Source: Euleptes europaea
Lineage: Eukaryota; Chordata; Lepidosauria; Squamata; Sphaerodactylidae
Direction: 5' to 3'
DNA: 64,000 nucleotides
Assembly: GCF_029931775.1 (NCBI RefSeq)
Contig: NC_079325.1
Coordinates: 21,743,461-21,807,460, forward strand
Positions within the stretch are counted from its first letter, which is position 1. The number at the start of each line of letters is the position of its first letter. Made by a program: the position numbers and the translations under genes. Shown in pieces: positions 42,731 to 54,395 of the stretch. Below the pieces are notes generated by a model. It ran no database searches. It had not been told where the DNA came from and saw only the letters and a program-made list of their open reading frames with translations.

Positions 42731-42952
42731 ACACAGAGTAGTGTAGTGGTTAAGAGCACTGGACTCCAATCTGGAGAGCCAGGTTTGATTCCCCACTCCT
42801 CCACATGAAGCCTGCTGGGTGACCTTGGGTTAGTCACAGTTATCTCAGACCTCTCTCAACCCCACCTACCTCACAAGGAGGCTGTTGTACGGGGGAGGGA
42901 TTGTAAGCCATTTTATGACTCCTTACGGTAAAGAAAACCAACTCTTCTTCTG
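42731..42952 (+). mobile_element. tRNA-derived SINE, short form
   Basis: Head GTAGTGTAGTGGTTAAGAGC, box-B-like GGTTTGATTCC, tail AAACCAACTCTTCTTC. Confidence 0.88.
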
Positions 42953-42978
42953 TGCTGAATAAAGACAGTGGTCTGAAA

Positions 42979-42979
42979 C

Positions 42980-43053
<74 letters not shown>
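42979..43053. repeat. Compound (CT)n(CA)n microsatellite
   Basis: An uninterrupted CT run switches to an uninterrupted CA run at about 43014. Confidence 0.95.
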
Positions 43054-43054
<1 letters not shown>

Positions 43055-43536
43055 GCCACCTTTCACATTCAGCCTGATGAAGAGTTCTGGAGAACTCTAA
43101 AGCTGCCATACTGTACTGCCTAGCCTGCCAGTTAGGATCTGCCCTGCTTATTGAGAGGTGAGGTGGGTAGCAACCGGGTTTGATTCCCCACAAGGCATTT
43201 TCAGTGGAAAAACCATGCCCTCTGGAATTCACTCCTTTAAGCCTCTCTAAAATGAGCACAGCAAGCCACCTACATCCCATAGGACTTCTCCAACTTTCTC
43301 AAGATTTCATCCTCTCTCAAGAATTCAGCCATCCTTTTGGTTGCCCTGGCAACAGAAGGATAGTTATAAATTCTCCCAAGTGGAAGGAATCTCATGGAGT
43401 TTGGAAAGTCCTGTAGATCATATGTGGTTTGCTGTGCTGTTTTTAAAAGCTTGGTTCGCATGTTACGATGAGCTCATGTACATCCTGCATGTACATGTGT
43501 ATATCTGTTTGTAAGAAAGAGCCACTTTGTCAGAGA
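43054..43536. other. Non-coding stretch, nothing recognised
   Basis: No gene or named repeat seen. Confidence 0.35.
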
Positions 43537-44034
43537 CTATGTCCCTCCCCTCCCCAAACCCTGTCCTCCTCAGGCTCTGCCCCAAAAACCTCCCGCCGGT
43601 GGCAAAGAGGGACATGGCAACCCTAGCTGGAGATCTCCTGCTATTTTAACTGATCCCCAGCTAGGGTTGCCAACTGCCAGGTAGTAGCAGGAGATCTCCT
43701 GCTAATTCAACTGATCTCCAGCCGATAGAGGCCAGATCACCTGGGAAAAAAAGGCCGCTTTGGCCGTTGAACTCTATGGCACTGAAGTCCCTCCCCTCCC
43801 CAAACCCTGCCCTCCTCGGGCTCTACCCCAAAATCTCCCGCAGGTGATTTCGGTGGCGAAGAGGAACCTGCCAACCCTATCCCCAGCCAATAAAGATGAG
43901 TTCACCTGGAGAAAATGGCCGTTTTGGCAATTGGACTCAACGGCATTGAAGTCCCTCCCCTCCCCAAACCCCACCCTCCTCAGGCTCTGCCCCAAAAACC
44001 TCCCACCAGTGGTGAAGAGGGACCTGGCAACCCT
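43537..44034 (-). mobile_element. Cluster of three hAT-type MITE copies
   Basis: A 5'-truncated copy (43537-43625, ending GGCAACCCTA) abuts a second copy (43626-43661 plus 43888-44034). The third copy (43662-43879) is inserted in the second. Confidence 0.85.
43662..43879 (-). mobile_element. hAT-type MITE nested in the same family, perfect duplication
   Basis: TIRs TAGGGTTGCCAAC and GCCAACCCTA, exact TCCCCAGC at 43654-43661 and 43880-43887; the octamer belongs to the host copy. Confidence 0.92.
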
Positions 44035-44177
44035 ATCCAGGGAACCCACACCCACCTCTTTAAAACCCACACGTCTAGTTTGGCCTTAAGACATGACATA
44101 TAAACAATGCAAAAACAGGATTACAGAAATGAAGGGAAAATGCAAAAAGAACAGCCTTAAATGGCCTGGGGGGGGGA

Positions 44178-44370
44178 GAAGGTGGCATGGTGTACAGCCT
44201 GATCTCATCAGATCTTGGAGGCTAAGCAGGGTCAGTACTTGGAAGGGAGACCACCAAGGGAGACTAGCAGAGGAAGGCAATGGCAAACCACCCCTGTTTC
44301 TCCCTCGCCTTGAAAGCCCCTTGCTGGGGTCAACATAACTCGGCTGTGACTTGAGGGCCCTTGACACGCG
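44178..44370 (+). mobile_element. 5S-rRNA-derived SINE
   Basis: Head CCTGATCTCATCAGATCTTG, middle GGAAGGGAGACCACCAAGG, tail ACTCGGCTGTGACTTGAGGG. Confidence 0.88.
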
Positions 44371-44943
44371 CACCCAAATGGCCTGGGATCTGTGTATATG
44401 AAGCCAACAGGTGCGCTACAGTCGTCAACTGAGCCGGCTCTTTTCAGTCAGAGATAAGAGCACCAGGGAAAGCACAGCCTCCGACACTGGACTGATGAAG
44501 AATAGTGACATGCTCTTAGCCCTTCTGGATTCATGACAAAGCCAAGCGCCGGAATGTCACCCTCCACACAGCCTTTATTATACACTGCTGAGCAGCTAAC
44601 TGTAGCTTGTCACGCTGTCAAAAGCATCACCCAGAGGGAAAAACAGGGGCAATAATTTTTCAGGGAGAAGGAGCTTTTCAGTTGGAACATCCTCCCATGT
44701 ACGTTTGCTGAGAGCCTAATCTATCCGATTTCTTTGAATATTTAGGGGAAATGTTTTTATTTATCACCTATCTGTTTCTAAAGTATAGGCAGATCTGCGG
44801 ATACCTAAATCTGCAGATCAGGCCCGTGCTGAAAGAAAGGAGATTTTCCTCCAAACTTGAGGAAACCCCCAGGTTTGCAGAACATCTAAAAACATTTTAA
44901 AAAAATACACTGGGAGGGTTTAAATTCCCCCCAAAACCCTGCT
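44371..44943. other. Non-coding stretch, mostly unrecognised
   Basis: The part around 44860-44940 (CCCCCAGGTTTGCAGAA) recurs near 45970, so it is probably an unnamed interspersed repeat. Confidence 0.4.
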
Positions 44944-45029
44944 TAGGGTTGCCAAGCTCCAAATACTAGCTTTAGATCTTTTGCTATTACAACTGATCTC
45001 CAGCCGATAGAGATCCATTCACCTGGAGA
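44944..45029 (-). mobile_element. hAT-type MITE, truncated
   Basis: Starts TAGGGTTGCCAAGC and stops at TTCACCTGGAGA, where the next copy begins in opposite orientation. Confidence 0.8.
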
Positions 45030-45238
45030 TAGGGCTGCCAGGTCCCTCTTCACCACCGGCGGGAGGTTTTTGGGGCAGAGCCTGAGGAGGGCGGGGTTTG
45101 GGGAGGGGAGGGACTTCAATGCCATAGAGTCCAATGGGCAAAGCGGCCATTTTCTCCAGGTGAACTGATCTCTATTGGCTGGAGATCAGCTATAATAGCA
45201 GGGGATCTCCTGCCACCACCTGGAGGTTGGCAACCCTA
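45030..45238 (+). mobile_element. hAT-type MITE, near consensus
   Basis: TIRs TAGGGCTGCCA and TTGGCAACCCTA, complete body. Confidence 0.88.
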
Positions 45239-45487
45239 GTCAGACTTCAGGGAGACAAGGCTGGAGGCAAGGCGGGTGAGTGAGGAATATTCTTCACTCC
45301 CACCCCCCAACAGCACAGTCTGACTGATTAAAAGCTGGAGGGGTGGGTTAAACAGCAGCTACAGAGATGGGGGTGAGAAGGAGCCTCCTCGCTCACTGGC
45401 ATGACTCTGTAGACACCGGCTCAGCTGTCCTTTTAAAACTTTCCCCTTGGTTTCTAATCAGTCACCTGCAGCTGAAGAGATCAAGGT
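45239..45487. other. Non-coding stretch, nothing recognised
   Basis: No feature recognised. Confidence 0.35.
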
Positions 45488-45790
45488 AAGGTGCAGGTGG
45501 GGAGAAAAAGAGATGGGGGGTATTGACAGAGAAGGGGGGAAGAAAAGGGGCTAAATTGTCAGAGAAGGGGAGGAGGAAAAATATAGGGGGAAGATTGATG
45601 GAGAAGTGGGGAGGGAAAGAGGTGGGTAAGATCATCATGGAAGGGAAGGGGGACAAATAGAGGGGGAAAGATGAAACAGAAGGGGAAGGGGAGAAAAGGG
45701 GTGATAAGATTGTCAGGGGAGGGGAAGAAAGAGGAGATGGAAGATTATTTGAGAAAGGGGAAGAGGGATGGGAGCCAAAGCAGGGGGGTT
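45488..45790. repeat. Purine-rich imperfect tandem repeat
   Basis: Irregular units of roughly 40-60 bp, each a G/A-rich run (AGAGAAGGGG-like) followed by a GATTGxCAG/GATTGATGG-like spacer. One strand is almost pure purine. Confidence 0.65.
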
Positions 45791-46285
45791 GGGGTACACC
45801 CTCCCTGCAAGTTTCTTGCAGGTCCCCACTTGTATATTCTATATTCTAATAGCAAAATCAGCAAAATCTGAGAATACTTAAATGTATTCTCCCTGGCCGA
45901 GGCCGGGTTCAATCTGGTGATTGGAGCTGTGAAGAGCTGTGAAGAGACAAGACAGATCTTTCTACAAACCTGGAAAACACCCCAGGTTTGCAGAAAAATG
46001 AAGAACCTAAAAAAGAATACATTGGGGGGAGTTAAAAACCCCAAAATAATAAAAGGAACACCTGTCGCTTTAAAAAAACAACACCTGAAGCCCTGGGTGG
46101 CAGTTGCTAGGCAACCAAAGCATTTTAGGCTTGATTTTTATCAGTAAAAGATCGGGGGAGAGGCAGGGCCCTTTACAGGGCTGTTTTGGTCTTTGAGGGA
46201 GGATTCATAAGGGCCAGTCCTGGCAACAGCCACTTGGTGACTTGATACCAGCTGACTGCATGAATTACCTTGGCCTAGCTACTTA
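45791..46285. other. Unnamed repeat piece and unrecognised DNA
   Basis: CCCCAGGTTTGCAGAAAAAT near 45970 is shared with about 44870; direct copies of GAGCTGTGAAGA occur near 45930. Confidence 0.4.
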
Positions 46286-46612
46286 TAGATAGAATCATAG
46301 AATTGGAAGGGGCCATACAGGCCATCTACTCCAACCCCCTGCTTAATGCAGGATCAGTCTACAGCATCCCTGACAAGTGCTTGTCCAGCCTCTCCACATT
46401 ATTTCCCCTTTCCATCCTTCTAGCAACCCCCATAGGGTGTCTGCTGTTGAACAGTAGCAAGTAGACGATAGGACTCACAATAATAGGTTTCAATTCCAGG
46501 CGGGAAGGTACCGGCTGGATATTAGGGAAAAAACTTTTTACGGTGAGAGTTGTTCGACAGTGGAATCAGCAACCTAGGGAGGTGGTGAGCTCCCCCTCAC
46601 CGCGGTTTTAAA
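46286..46612. mobile_element. Two opposed CR1 LINE fragments
   Basis: A minus-strand 3' end (AGAATCATAGAATTGGAAGG, CCAACCCCCTGCTTAATGCA; 46286-46430) is followed by a plus-strand coding remnant (about 46450-46612; TTTTTACGGTGAGAGTTGTT, CCTAGGGAGGTGGTGAGC). Confidence 0.75.
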
Positions 46613-47507
46613 GTTGCACATATTAACATTGCTTTAATGCTGACCAAGCGCCCTATTTCAAGGCACTTTAACAGGTATCATTGAATTGTATATTTTGAAA
46701 CCCTGCCTTTTAAGAACTGGCTTCATTAGTGCAAGAGTATTAAGCAGGGCTACAAGAGGAATCTGAGCAGGACTCCTTCAAACCACACCCGCTGGCCTCT
46801 CCAGGATTATGGCTATGTTCTGATCTCCAGTGGAATGCTTGAAAATGACACTTCTCATCTTCACCACGCAGGAAACTGCTCCAGAAATGCAAATGCCAAC
46901 AGATTCTTCCCTCTCCCCGTAATCCTTCCCAGTGTCATCAGCAGCTTGACTGGGGACCTCTGCATATCAAGTATAATTTCCAAGGCAGAATGCAAATCGA
47001 TGCACGCCTCGGGCAAGCGAGCACAGGCAGGATAGTTTAGTTCGTTCTTGGCTGCTCTCATGGAAATGCTCCAATAACCCACGCTAACTGCTTCGGATTA
47101 AAAAAGGGCCAGCTTCTTAGAGATGAGAGTCACTGCTTATGAAATGCAATCACACAATATCCCCCCTTTTCTTCTACCCAGATGCTCCCTCCAGTCCTTA
47201 TCGTGCTTACCCTGAAAACATTCTGGAGATGTAGGCCACTGAATTTCCTTATACTCAGAAACTCCAATGAAGACAATTTTGTCCATGACCCAATAATTTG
47301 TTCATGACATGAATGAGCCTGAAATCCTCAGGTTTGGCCTCTTCCTGTCGCCTTTCTTCTCGCGTAGAGCCAAGAATAAGGATTACCTGATTTAAGAAGT
47401 TGACAGCAAATGTGTTGGGATGCCCGAATTTTAGCATTTTCATAAATAGGGCTTTGCTTCTCGTTCACCAGCCGGAAAGTTAAGTGTAAACCTTGCTTTA
47501 AGATCCC
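46613..47507. other. Non-coding stretch, apparently single-copy
   Basis: No gene recognised on either strand; no leucine-rich repeat pattern seen. Confidence 0.35.
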
Positions 47508-47790
47508 GGTTTGTGGTTAAGAGCGGTGGTTTGGAGCAGTGGATTCTGATCTGGAGAACCGGGTTTGATTCCCCACTCCTCCTCATGAGTGGCGGAGGCT
47601 AACCTAGTGAACTGGGTTTGTTTCCCCGCTCCTACACACCAGCCAGCTGGGTGACCTTGGGCTAGTCACACTCTCTCAGCCCCACCTACGGTGTCTGTTG
47701 TGGGGAGGGGAAGGGAAGGTGATTGTAAGCCGGTTGGATTCTTCCTTAAGTGGTAGAGAAAGTCAGCATAAACAAACAAACTCTTCTTCA
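47508..47790 (+). mobile_element. tRNA-derived SINE, long form
   Basis: Head TGTGGTTAAGAGCGGTGG, box-B-like GGTTTGATTCC, duplicated middle, tail AACTCTTCTTC. Confidence 0.88.
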
Positions 47791-48605
47791 TTTCAACAAT
47801 CTCCTTCTCTGCTCCCCGTTTTATAAGAATAATATAAACAGTATGCTTTCCATTTATCTTGAAATATTATAAGAAGGTTGATAATAGCACTGGCTACTGC
47901 CTGGAAGCAGTGTACCTTCTGCTTAAATTCCACAGAACTGCTTTGAAACTGAATACTATTGGAAAAAATACTGTAAGATACAGGAGAATGTAAGGTTCAC
48001 AAGGTGCATTCAGCGTTAAGGGAATGACATTTCTTGCCGCTGTTTGCAAATTATGTTGGCTGACTATTTTTCCGTCCCCACTGAGGTGCTCTACAAAATA
48101 ATATTTTCTTTAAGAAGAGAGAAACGAGACAAACTTATCTCAGCCTGTCTTGTGTCAGTTAAATGGAAGCAGTACAATAGGCATGAAAACTCTTCTGCGT
48201 TTCCTACTTGATATTCACCAGGAACCGCAGATGTTGTCGTAAGCAATGCTCTGTCATCCCGGACCCCTTTTCCGAAATTGATGTCTTCTAAGTAACATGG
48301 CTGCAAGTCATTACATAGTATAGATAATGAAACGCAAGAGAGATCAACCAGGAGAAAATGATGGCTCTTATGAAATCAGAAGGGAGAAGGGTTCCTTTGT
48401 AAGATTGTATTTTAAATTGGGGGTATTAGTTCTTTGAATGCATTCTGAACACAAGCAATATACTGGAGTTACTCAAGATGTAATTCAGATTTTGCTGCCA
48501 GCGCCATGATTTGCTGTACTTGAAACTCAGCAATAGAATGCGGATCAAATGATTTCCCATCGCTGAAGTCCTCAAATGTACTATGTGATCCCTGATTGGC
48601 TCAGA
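47791..48605. other. Non-coding stretch, apparently single-copy
   Basis: No gene, RNA or named repeat seen. Confidence 0.35.
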
Positions 48606-48791
48606 TCATCCAGTGGCACCGTGGTTAAAGAGTTGGACTAGGACTGGGGAGACTCCTGTTCAAACTCCCAAAAGTCACTAGGTGACTTCGGACCAGTCAC
48701 TTTCTCTCAACCTATGCTACCTTGCAGAGTTGTTGAGAGGATAAATGGGGGAGAAGCCAGTAGGCTGCCTTAAGTTCCTGGAAGAATAGGC
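48606..48791 (+). mobile_element. tRNA-derived SINE, second type
   Basis: Head AGTGGCACCGTGGTTAAAGA, box-B-like TGTTCAAACTCC, then CTTGCAGAGTTGTTGAGAGG and a GGAAGAATAGGCAGG tail. Confidence 0.75.
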
Positions 48792-48865
48792 AGGACCAGT
48801 TCAGGAAGTCTGGTACATTCTCTTAACTGGTTGTTTGCCTTCAGAGATGGCAGCATGTGATTGTA

Positions 48866-49031
48866 GGGGTTGCCAACCTCCAGGTACTAGCTGGTGATCT
48901 CTGACTATTACAACTGATCTCCAGCCAATAGAGATCAGTTCACATGGAGAAAATGGCCACTTTGGCAATTGGACTCTATGGTTCCGCCCCCAAATCCTCC
49001 CACCGGGGGAGAGAAGGACCTGGCAACCCTA
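48866..49031 (-). mobile_element. hAT-type MITE with internal deletion
   Basis: Both ends present (GGGTTGCCAACC, TGGCAACCCTA) but the segment after CTATGG is missing. Confidence 0.82.
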
Positions 49032-49112
49032 CCGACAACCCTATGTGATCGGTTATGTAGCATTGGAAGAGGAATTGCTAGGGAACATTCTTGCCAGCTG
49101 CACCACAGCTGT

Positions 49113-49321
49113 TAGGCTTGCCAACCTCCAGGTACTAGCTGGAGATCTCCTGCTATTACAAGTGATCTTCAGCCGATAGAGATGAGTTCACCTGGATAAA
49201 ATGGCTGCTTTGGCAATTGGACTCTATGGCATTGAAATCCCTCCCCTCCCCAAACCCCACCCTCCTCAGGCTCCACCCCAAAAACCTCCCGCCGGTGGCA
49301 AAGAGGGACCTGGCAACCCTA
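49113..49321 (-). mobile_element. hAT-type MITE with perfect target duplication
   Basis: Starts TAGGCTTGCCAACC, ends CTGGCAACCCTA, exact ACAGCTGT at 49105-49112 and 49322-49329. Confidence 0.92.
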
Positions 49322-49329
49322 ACAGCTGT

Positions 49330-50445
49330 GTTTTGAATTTCTTTCCTGCTTGCAGATATGAGATATGATGCCTGGGTGTGGCTAGAGGCATTAGCCACTA
49401 GAAATCTAAAGGCTCTTGACTCTTAGCCCGTGGCTGTTAACCCCAGAAGGTGTTTTCTCATCTGCCCTGTTCGGGGGGCTGCTGCTGCCCATGCACTGAA
49501 CACTGCACATGTAGTCCTGCCAATGGGCCAAATAATACCCCTTGGGGGCATTTTGGGTCTAGTCTGGATCTGAGTTACCCGAGCAAGTCACTAACTATTC
49601 AGAGCCTGCTACTCCACAACAGGTATCCATTGTGCCCCCCTTCTTGTAGGGCCCTTTGAGAAATCACCCAAACGGAAGGGCGTCTATCACAGTTTGCAAA
49701 AGCGTCAGGGAGAATGATCCCGTCTCAGTTCTGGCTCAGACCTACAGATTCGTTTTCCATACATTGTGCGAGGAATTACTTCATTAAGTGGCACGGACAA
49801 TTTGGCGAACATTCCTGGGCCTACGTGCGTGATAAGAACCCTCGTATCACTCCTTCGCCTCCCTCAAGACACTGGGAAATAACACAGGACCTTCAGACGT
49901 CGCTCATGGTTCGACATTATCATTATTAAATCTCAGCTTTGCAAAGTCTTAGTGTGCTCTTTCAGTTATTATAGCTACTGAGCTGGAGAGCGAGCATGAG
50001 GATGCCCTCTCCACGGCTCCGTTACGTGCGCAAGCACAGAGAACAAATGGCCTTCCCATCCCCGTCGTCCTGGGGCACTCGCGGCCATGCAAATGACACA
50101 GGTTGATCCACGCTTCCCTGAGACTGAGGCTGGCATCTGTGCGGAGCGGCGTTGGCAAAGATCTCGTATCTTCCCCAAGCTGCTATCCTGAAAGCAATGT
50201 TGACTGGAATCTTAATAAAGCGTTAGGAATAGATAATGACCTCGGAGGCTCTGTTTGCACTTTTCCTATTAAAAGATTTAATCAACACTTAAGCCAGGAC
50301 CGGAGGTGGTATTTTACATCGTGGATAAGCAAGACACAGAACACACCATGTGACGCATGCATAGACTACCCGTGAAATACTAAACAGAGTTAACGGGCTA
50401 CCAAGAGCAGAGCTCAGCTCCAGATTGCACTGTTAGTTAACTGTT
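49330..50445. other. Long non-coding stretch, apparently single-copy
   Basis: No gene is seen; overlapping open frames at 49949-50178 lack domains. Confidence 0.35.
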
Positions 50446-51355
50446 ATGCAAATAAAGTTGCAGGTAGCCATGCTGGTCCAAAGCAAAATACCCAAAATCA
50501 ACACCCCTGTAATACCTTTTATTAGTCCCAACCCAAACAACCAAACCAGGGATCGAGGGTTTTCTTTGTTTTCCAGAATTCTTTGCCAGGCTGGAAGTTT
50601 TAAAGGGAGAGGGGGTTCTCAGGCCATGGTCCTACAGATTCAGCTTGCAAGCATCTTGTGTGAAATGCTGAGCAATTTAAAATGGTTCTCTTGCTTCCTC
50701 GGCTTTCTGGGAAGAAGAAGTAAACGCTGGAAGCATCCCATTAATCAAGCATCTCTGTTACACCGGACAAGACATCCATATCTCTTAGAAGGCCAGGAGC
50801 AGAGGAAGAACATGGCAATCCTTGTAATAAGACTCTATCTGCAAGAAAAACCACAGCCCTTAGAGGCTTGCTGCAATACAAAGCCTATTAGGCTATATGA
50901 AAGAAAACGCTAACAAGAATTCCAGGCTGAAGAAGCCCCCTAGCGGTGGGTGAAAACGTTTTAAAATTATCCAGAAAATGTTCCTTTTTGAACATACATT
51001 CTGGCTGTGAAGATTTCGGCGTGATACCACGTCTTTGTTATGCAAGCCGCAAGGCACTAAGAAGAAATTTCATTTGGAGGCACTATTCGTTCAAGAACTT
51101 TGATTTCCATCTTCTAGACTTTATTAAGTGTTTGAGAACTCTATTCCGATTTTGGAAAAACATTTTGTGCTTTAAAAATTTGATATATGTATATGTTGTC
51201 CTATATGTCATGTAAAACTGTTTGTTTGTATCCACTTGGTTACAGGTGGTAGCACTTAGTTATTAAGTTGTAATTGTATATAGCATTTTGTAGTATATAG
51301 AGCAAGTTTTTGAATAGAGTTGGGTCCTTGCTGTTCATTTTGTCAGCTACATAGT
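50446..51355 (+). mobile_element. Probable Penelope-like fragments
   Basis: At 50455, GTTGCAGGTAGCCATGCTGG resembles the GTAGCCGTGTTAGTCTG repeat. At 50927-50956, CTGAAGA, an AGCCC/GGGT stem and GAAA form a degraded hammerhead-like core. A/T-rich 3' DNA follows to about 51355. No protein motif is visible. Confidence 0.4.
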
Positions 51356-51387
51356 TTACAGCTAAGGTGTTCTTTCCTACCAGTCCA

Positions 51388-51588
51388 TCAAACCTCCAGG
51401 TACTAGCTGGACATCTCTTGCTATTATAACTGATCTCCAGCTGATAGAGGTCAGATCACCTGGAGACAGCGGCCACTTTGGCAATTGGACTCCATGGCAT
51501 TGAAGTCCCTCCCCTCCCCAAACCCCTCCCCTCTCAAGTTCCACCCCAAAATCTCCTGGTATTTCACAACCTGGAGCTGGCAACCCTA
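51388..51588 (-). mobile_element. hAT-type MITE
   Basis: Left terminus reduced to CAAACCTCC; right ends CTGGCAACCCTA; body complete. Confidence 0.82.
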
Positions 51589-52245
51589 TGAAAAGGGAAG
51601 GAGCCGTCCCCTTTGACAACCCAGAAAGACTATGCTGTAAATCACAGGACCTACAGGTACAAAAGCCATGTGGGATGGGGGCTGTAGTATAGGGGGGAAT
51701 GGGTGAGATTGAATGAAAAAGCTGTCTGGGTTGAGCTCAATGTTTTCTAAGAGGCGCAGTCGATGACGATACCTCAGATTGTGCCACAAACAATACCTCT
51801 TGCATTTCATGTGCATCATTATTCCCTTTTGTGTGTGTGTGCATTGTGTACGTGTGTAAAAACTGATGTTACACTCCAGATGTAACATCATCATGGACTC
51901 TAGCACATCAAAGCTTATGATAGTCAATTTAACATTGGCAACCCTACTAGTTCTTGGCCAAGCAGTGAGGCCAAGTATTCCATTGGTAAGTTGGTCAGTG
52001 TGTTTGCAATGTGTGTCTCTTCCCCCCTTCTTTTTTTTTAACTTTCTACCCAGGGTAAGCCTTGTAAAAAATGCATTTATTGTTGAAAAGTGTATTGCCT
52101 GGTTTCACCTGCATAGTTGTGAAACACTCACCTGGAAACACAGCCCTCTAGAGGAAGGTGCTTCTTACAGGGGAGGCAGGGTGAGTGAAACACCCTGGCA
52201 ACAGGGAATGAAAGGAGGGGGGGGACTCCAAGAGGGAGAAGCAGC
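51589..52245. other. Non-coding stretch, nothing recognised
   Basis: No gene or named repeat seen. Confidence 0.35.
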
Positions 52246-52498
52246 TAGAGGAGGAAGAAGAAGAGTTGGTTTTTATATGACGATTTTCTCTACCTTTTAA
52301 GGAGAATCAAAGTGGCTTACAATCTCCTTCCCTTCCCCTCCCCACAACAGACACCTTGTGAAGTAGATGGGGCTCAGAGAGCTCTAAGAGAACTGTGACT
52401 AGCCCAAGGTCACCCAGCTGGCTTCATGTGGAGGAGTGGGGAAACCAACCCGGTTCTCCAGATTAAAGTCCACCACTCTTAATTACTACACCACGCTG
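52246..52498 (-). mobile_element. tRNA-derived SINE, short form
   Basis: Head in reverse at 52475-52498 (ACTACACCACGCTG); tail GAGGAAGAAGAAGAGTTGG. Confidence 0.88.
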
Positions 52499-53091
52499 CA
52501 GAAGCTGAGGCATTTTTTTCCTCCTGATGTTGTGGCGAATTTAAGAAGAAGAAGCTCCTGAGAAAAACAGACAGGGGAGATGGAGAAAGGCAGCTGGCAG
52601 AAGAGCGGCCATATTCTGGCACGACCCTTCCATCCTGAATGTTACTAGGACTTCTGCTGTGACTGAGGAAAAGAGGTTTCTCAGTGACTGTGAGGAGAAC
52701 ACAACCTGTCTGCAGTTTGTGAGTCAGAACCCAGAGTCTAAAGAGACTTCCTTCTCTTTTCACACTGACATTGGGACTGATTCATATAATTTTTATGTAC
52801 ACTATTTTGTTTCAAACTCCTGGTCTGACTTTATTGTTTCCCTCCCTTTCAAAAAATGTTACTTGTTTAAGTGTTTTCAGGTTTTGAATGGGGCATCCAT
52901 GATCCTGTGGTCACTAACCTGGACCTTTTTAGACTAACAAGGGTTACCCCAGCATCAATTAAGTACTCTAGAAGTGAGCTTACAGAGATGTTTGCATGCT
53001 GTTGTGTGCTCATAGCTTGCTGCTCCATGTGAAGATCTGTGGATTCTCAGAGGTACAGGTATGCCAATAACCTAATGCCTACATACATACA
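52499..53091. other. Non-coding stretch, nothing recognised
   Basis: No gene or named repeat seen. Confidence 0.35.
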
Positions 53092-53268
53092 TAAGTGCTG
53101 TCAAGTCACAACTGACTTGTGGCAATCCCAGCAAGTGAGAAGCAGAGGTGGTCTGCCATTACCTTACTCTGCAGAGTTTTCCTTGATGGTCTTCCATCCA
53201 AGTATCTACCCTGCTTAGCTTCTGAGATCTGACGAGAGATCAGGCTATACCATTTCACCTTCCCTCCC
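53092..53268 (-). mobile_element. 5S-rRNA-derived SINE
   Basis: BovB-like tail in reverse (GCTGTCAAGTCACAACTGAC) and 5S head in reverse (TTAGCTTCTGAGATCTGACG). Confidence 0.85.
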
Positions 53269-53789
53269 AACCTAATGCCTACAAGTTGCTTAATAACAGT
53301 GCAATCCTGAACAGAGTTACACCCTTCTGAGTTAATTGGCATTGTAATTAATTAATTGGCATTGTAAGACTCAAAGTTCGTGAACAAAACCTATCCATTT
53401 CAGTGGCTGAAAACCGAAAATTAGGTTGAAAATTTTCCCTTGTGAGAATGAGCACTTGGACTATAAGGTCACTAGAGGGCACTATTGTACCACGTAGATA
53501 TTTCTGCACCTAGTTCCTGTTACGGAAACTTTATACATCATTTTCTTCTTTGACACTCTTTTCTGGAGGATGGATGTGTGGTTTACATCGGAATGACTGT
53601 GCAGCTCAATGTATTTTAATTCTTGGCTAACCGCTGACAGGCATTTCACGGTTTGGCTTGAAGATGCAGGCGTGGGTGGGTGTGTTTACTGCAAGATAAA
53701 GCAAGGCACAAACATCTGAAATAAACTCAGTAACCAAATAAATATCAGTAACCAAATGCAAGTACTCTGGAATCCCAGAGCAGCATTGT
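53269..53789. other. Non-coding stretch with MITE fragment
   Basis: ACAGTGCAATCCTGAACAGAG near 53298 is the end of the small hairpin MITE of 62881. The rest is unrecognised. Confidence 0.4.
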
Positions 53790-53965
53790 GGCCCAGAGAT
53801 CCCTCAGAGCAAATCCCTGCTTGCAGTAAAACTTCCTGGATGGCCTTGAGACAGTCATTCTTTCACAGCCTCACCAACCTGAAAGGGCTGTTGTGACAAT
53901 AAACAGGGGTGGGGAACCATGTTGGCCATCCTGAACTCCTTGGAGGACAGGTTGGATCAAAATGT
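53790..53965 (+). mobile_element. tRNA-derived SINE, second type, degraded
   Basis: Has TGGATGGCCTTGAGACAGTC, GGGCTGTTGTGACAATAAAC and the tail CCTTGGAGGACAGGTTGGAT. Confidence 0.65.
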
Positions 53966-53979
53966 ACCAAATCAAGAGA

Positions 53980-54395
53980 GCCAGCAGGGTGTGGTGGGTA
54001 GAGGGTTGAACAAGAATCTGGGAGACTTAATTAGAGCATTTTCACACATGTCAAGCAATGCACTTTCAACCCACTTTCAATGCACCTTGCAGCTGGATTT
54101 TACTGTCCAAAATGGCAAAATCCGCTTGCAAACTATCATTAAAGTGCTTTGAAAGTGAACTTAAAAGTGCATTACTCAGGATGTGTGAAAGAGCCCTTAG
54201 TTTCAAATTCCCGTTCTGCCATGGAAGGCAGTGTGACCAGTCATACACTCTGGGCCATATAATCATGGGCCAGTCATACACTGAGGCTAATCTACCTTAC
54301 AGGGTTGTTGTGAGGGTAAAATGGAAGAGGGGAGAATGATGTAAACTGCTTTGATTCACTGGGGAGAAAGGCAGGGTATACATACCTAATTAGGT
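53980..54395 (+). mobile_element. tRNA-derived SINE (second type) split by a MITE
   Basis: Head CAGCAGGGTGTGGTGGGTAG and later TTTCAAATTCCCG, GGGTTGTTGTGAGGG, GGGTATACATACCTAAT flank the MITE at 54028-54198. Confidence 0.7.
54028..54198. mobile_element. Palindromic MITE (CTTTCACACATG type)
   Basis: Ends GAGCATTTTCACACATG and ATGTGTGAAAGAGCCC are inverted repeats; the inner arms contain AATGCACTTTCAA and its complement. Superfamily not assigned. Confidence 0.65.

Noticed and set aside
50927-50975. Second hammerhead candidate
   Set aside because: The CTGAAGA core, the AGCCC/GGGT stem and GAAAA are only approximate, and no 3' strand with a cleavage site was found; kept only as supporting a Penelope-like origin.
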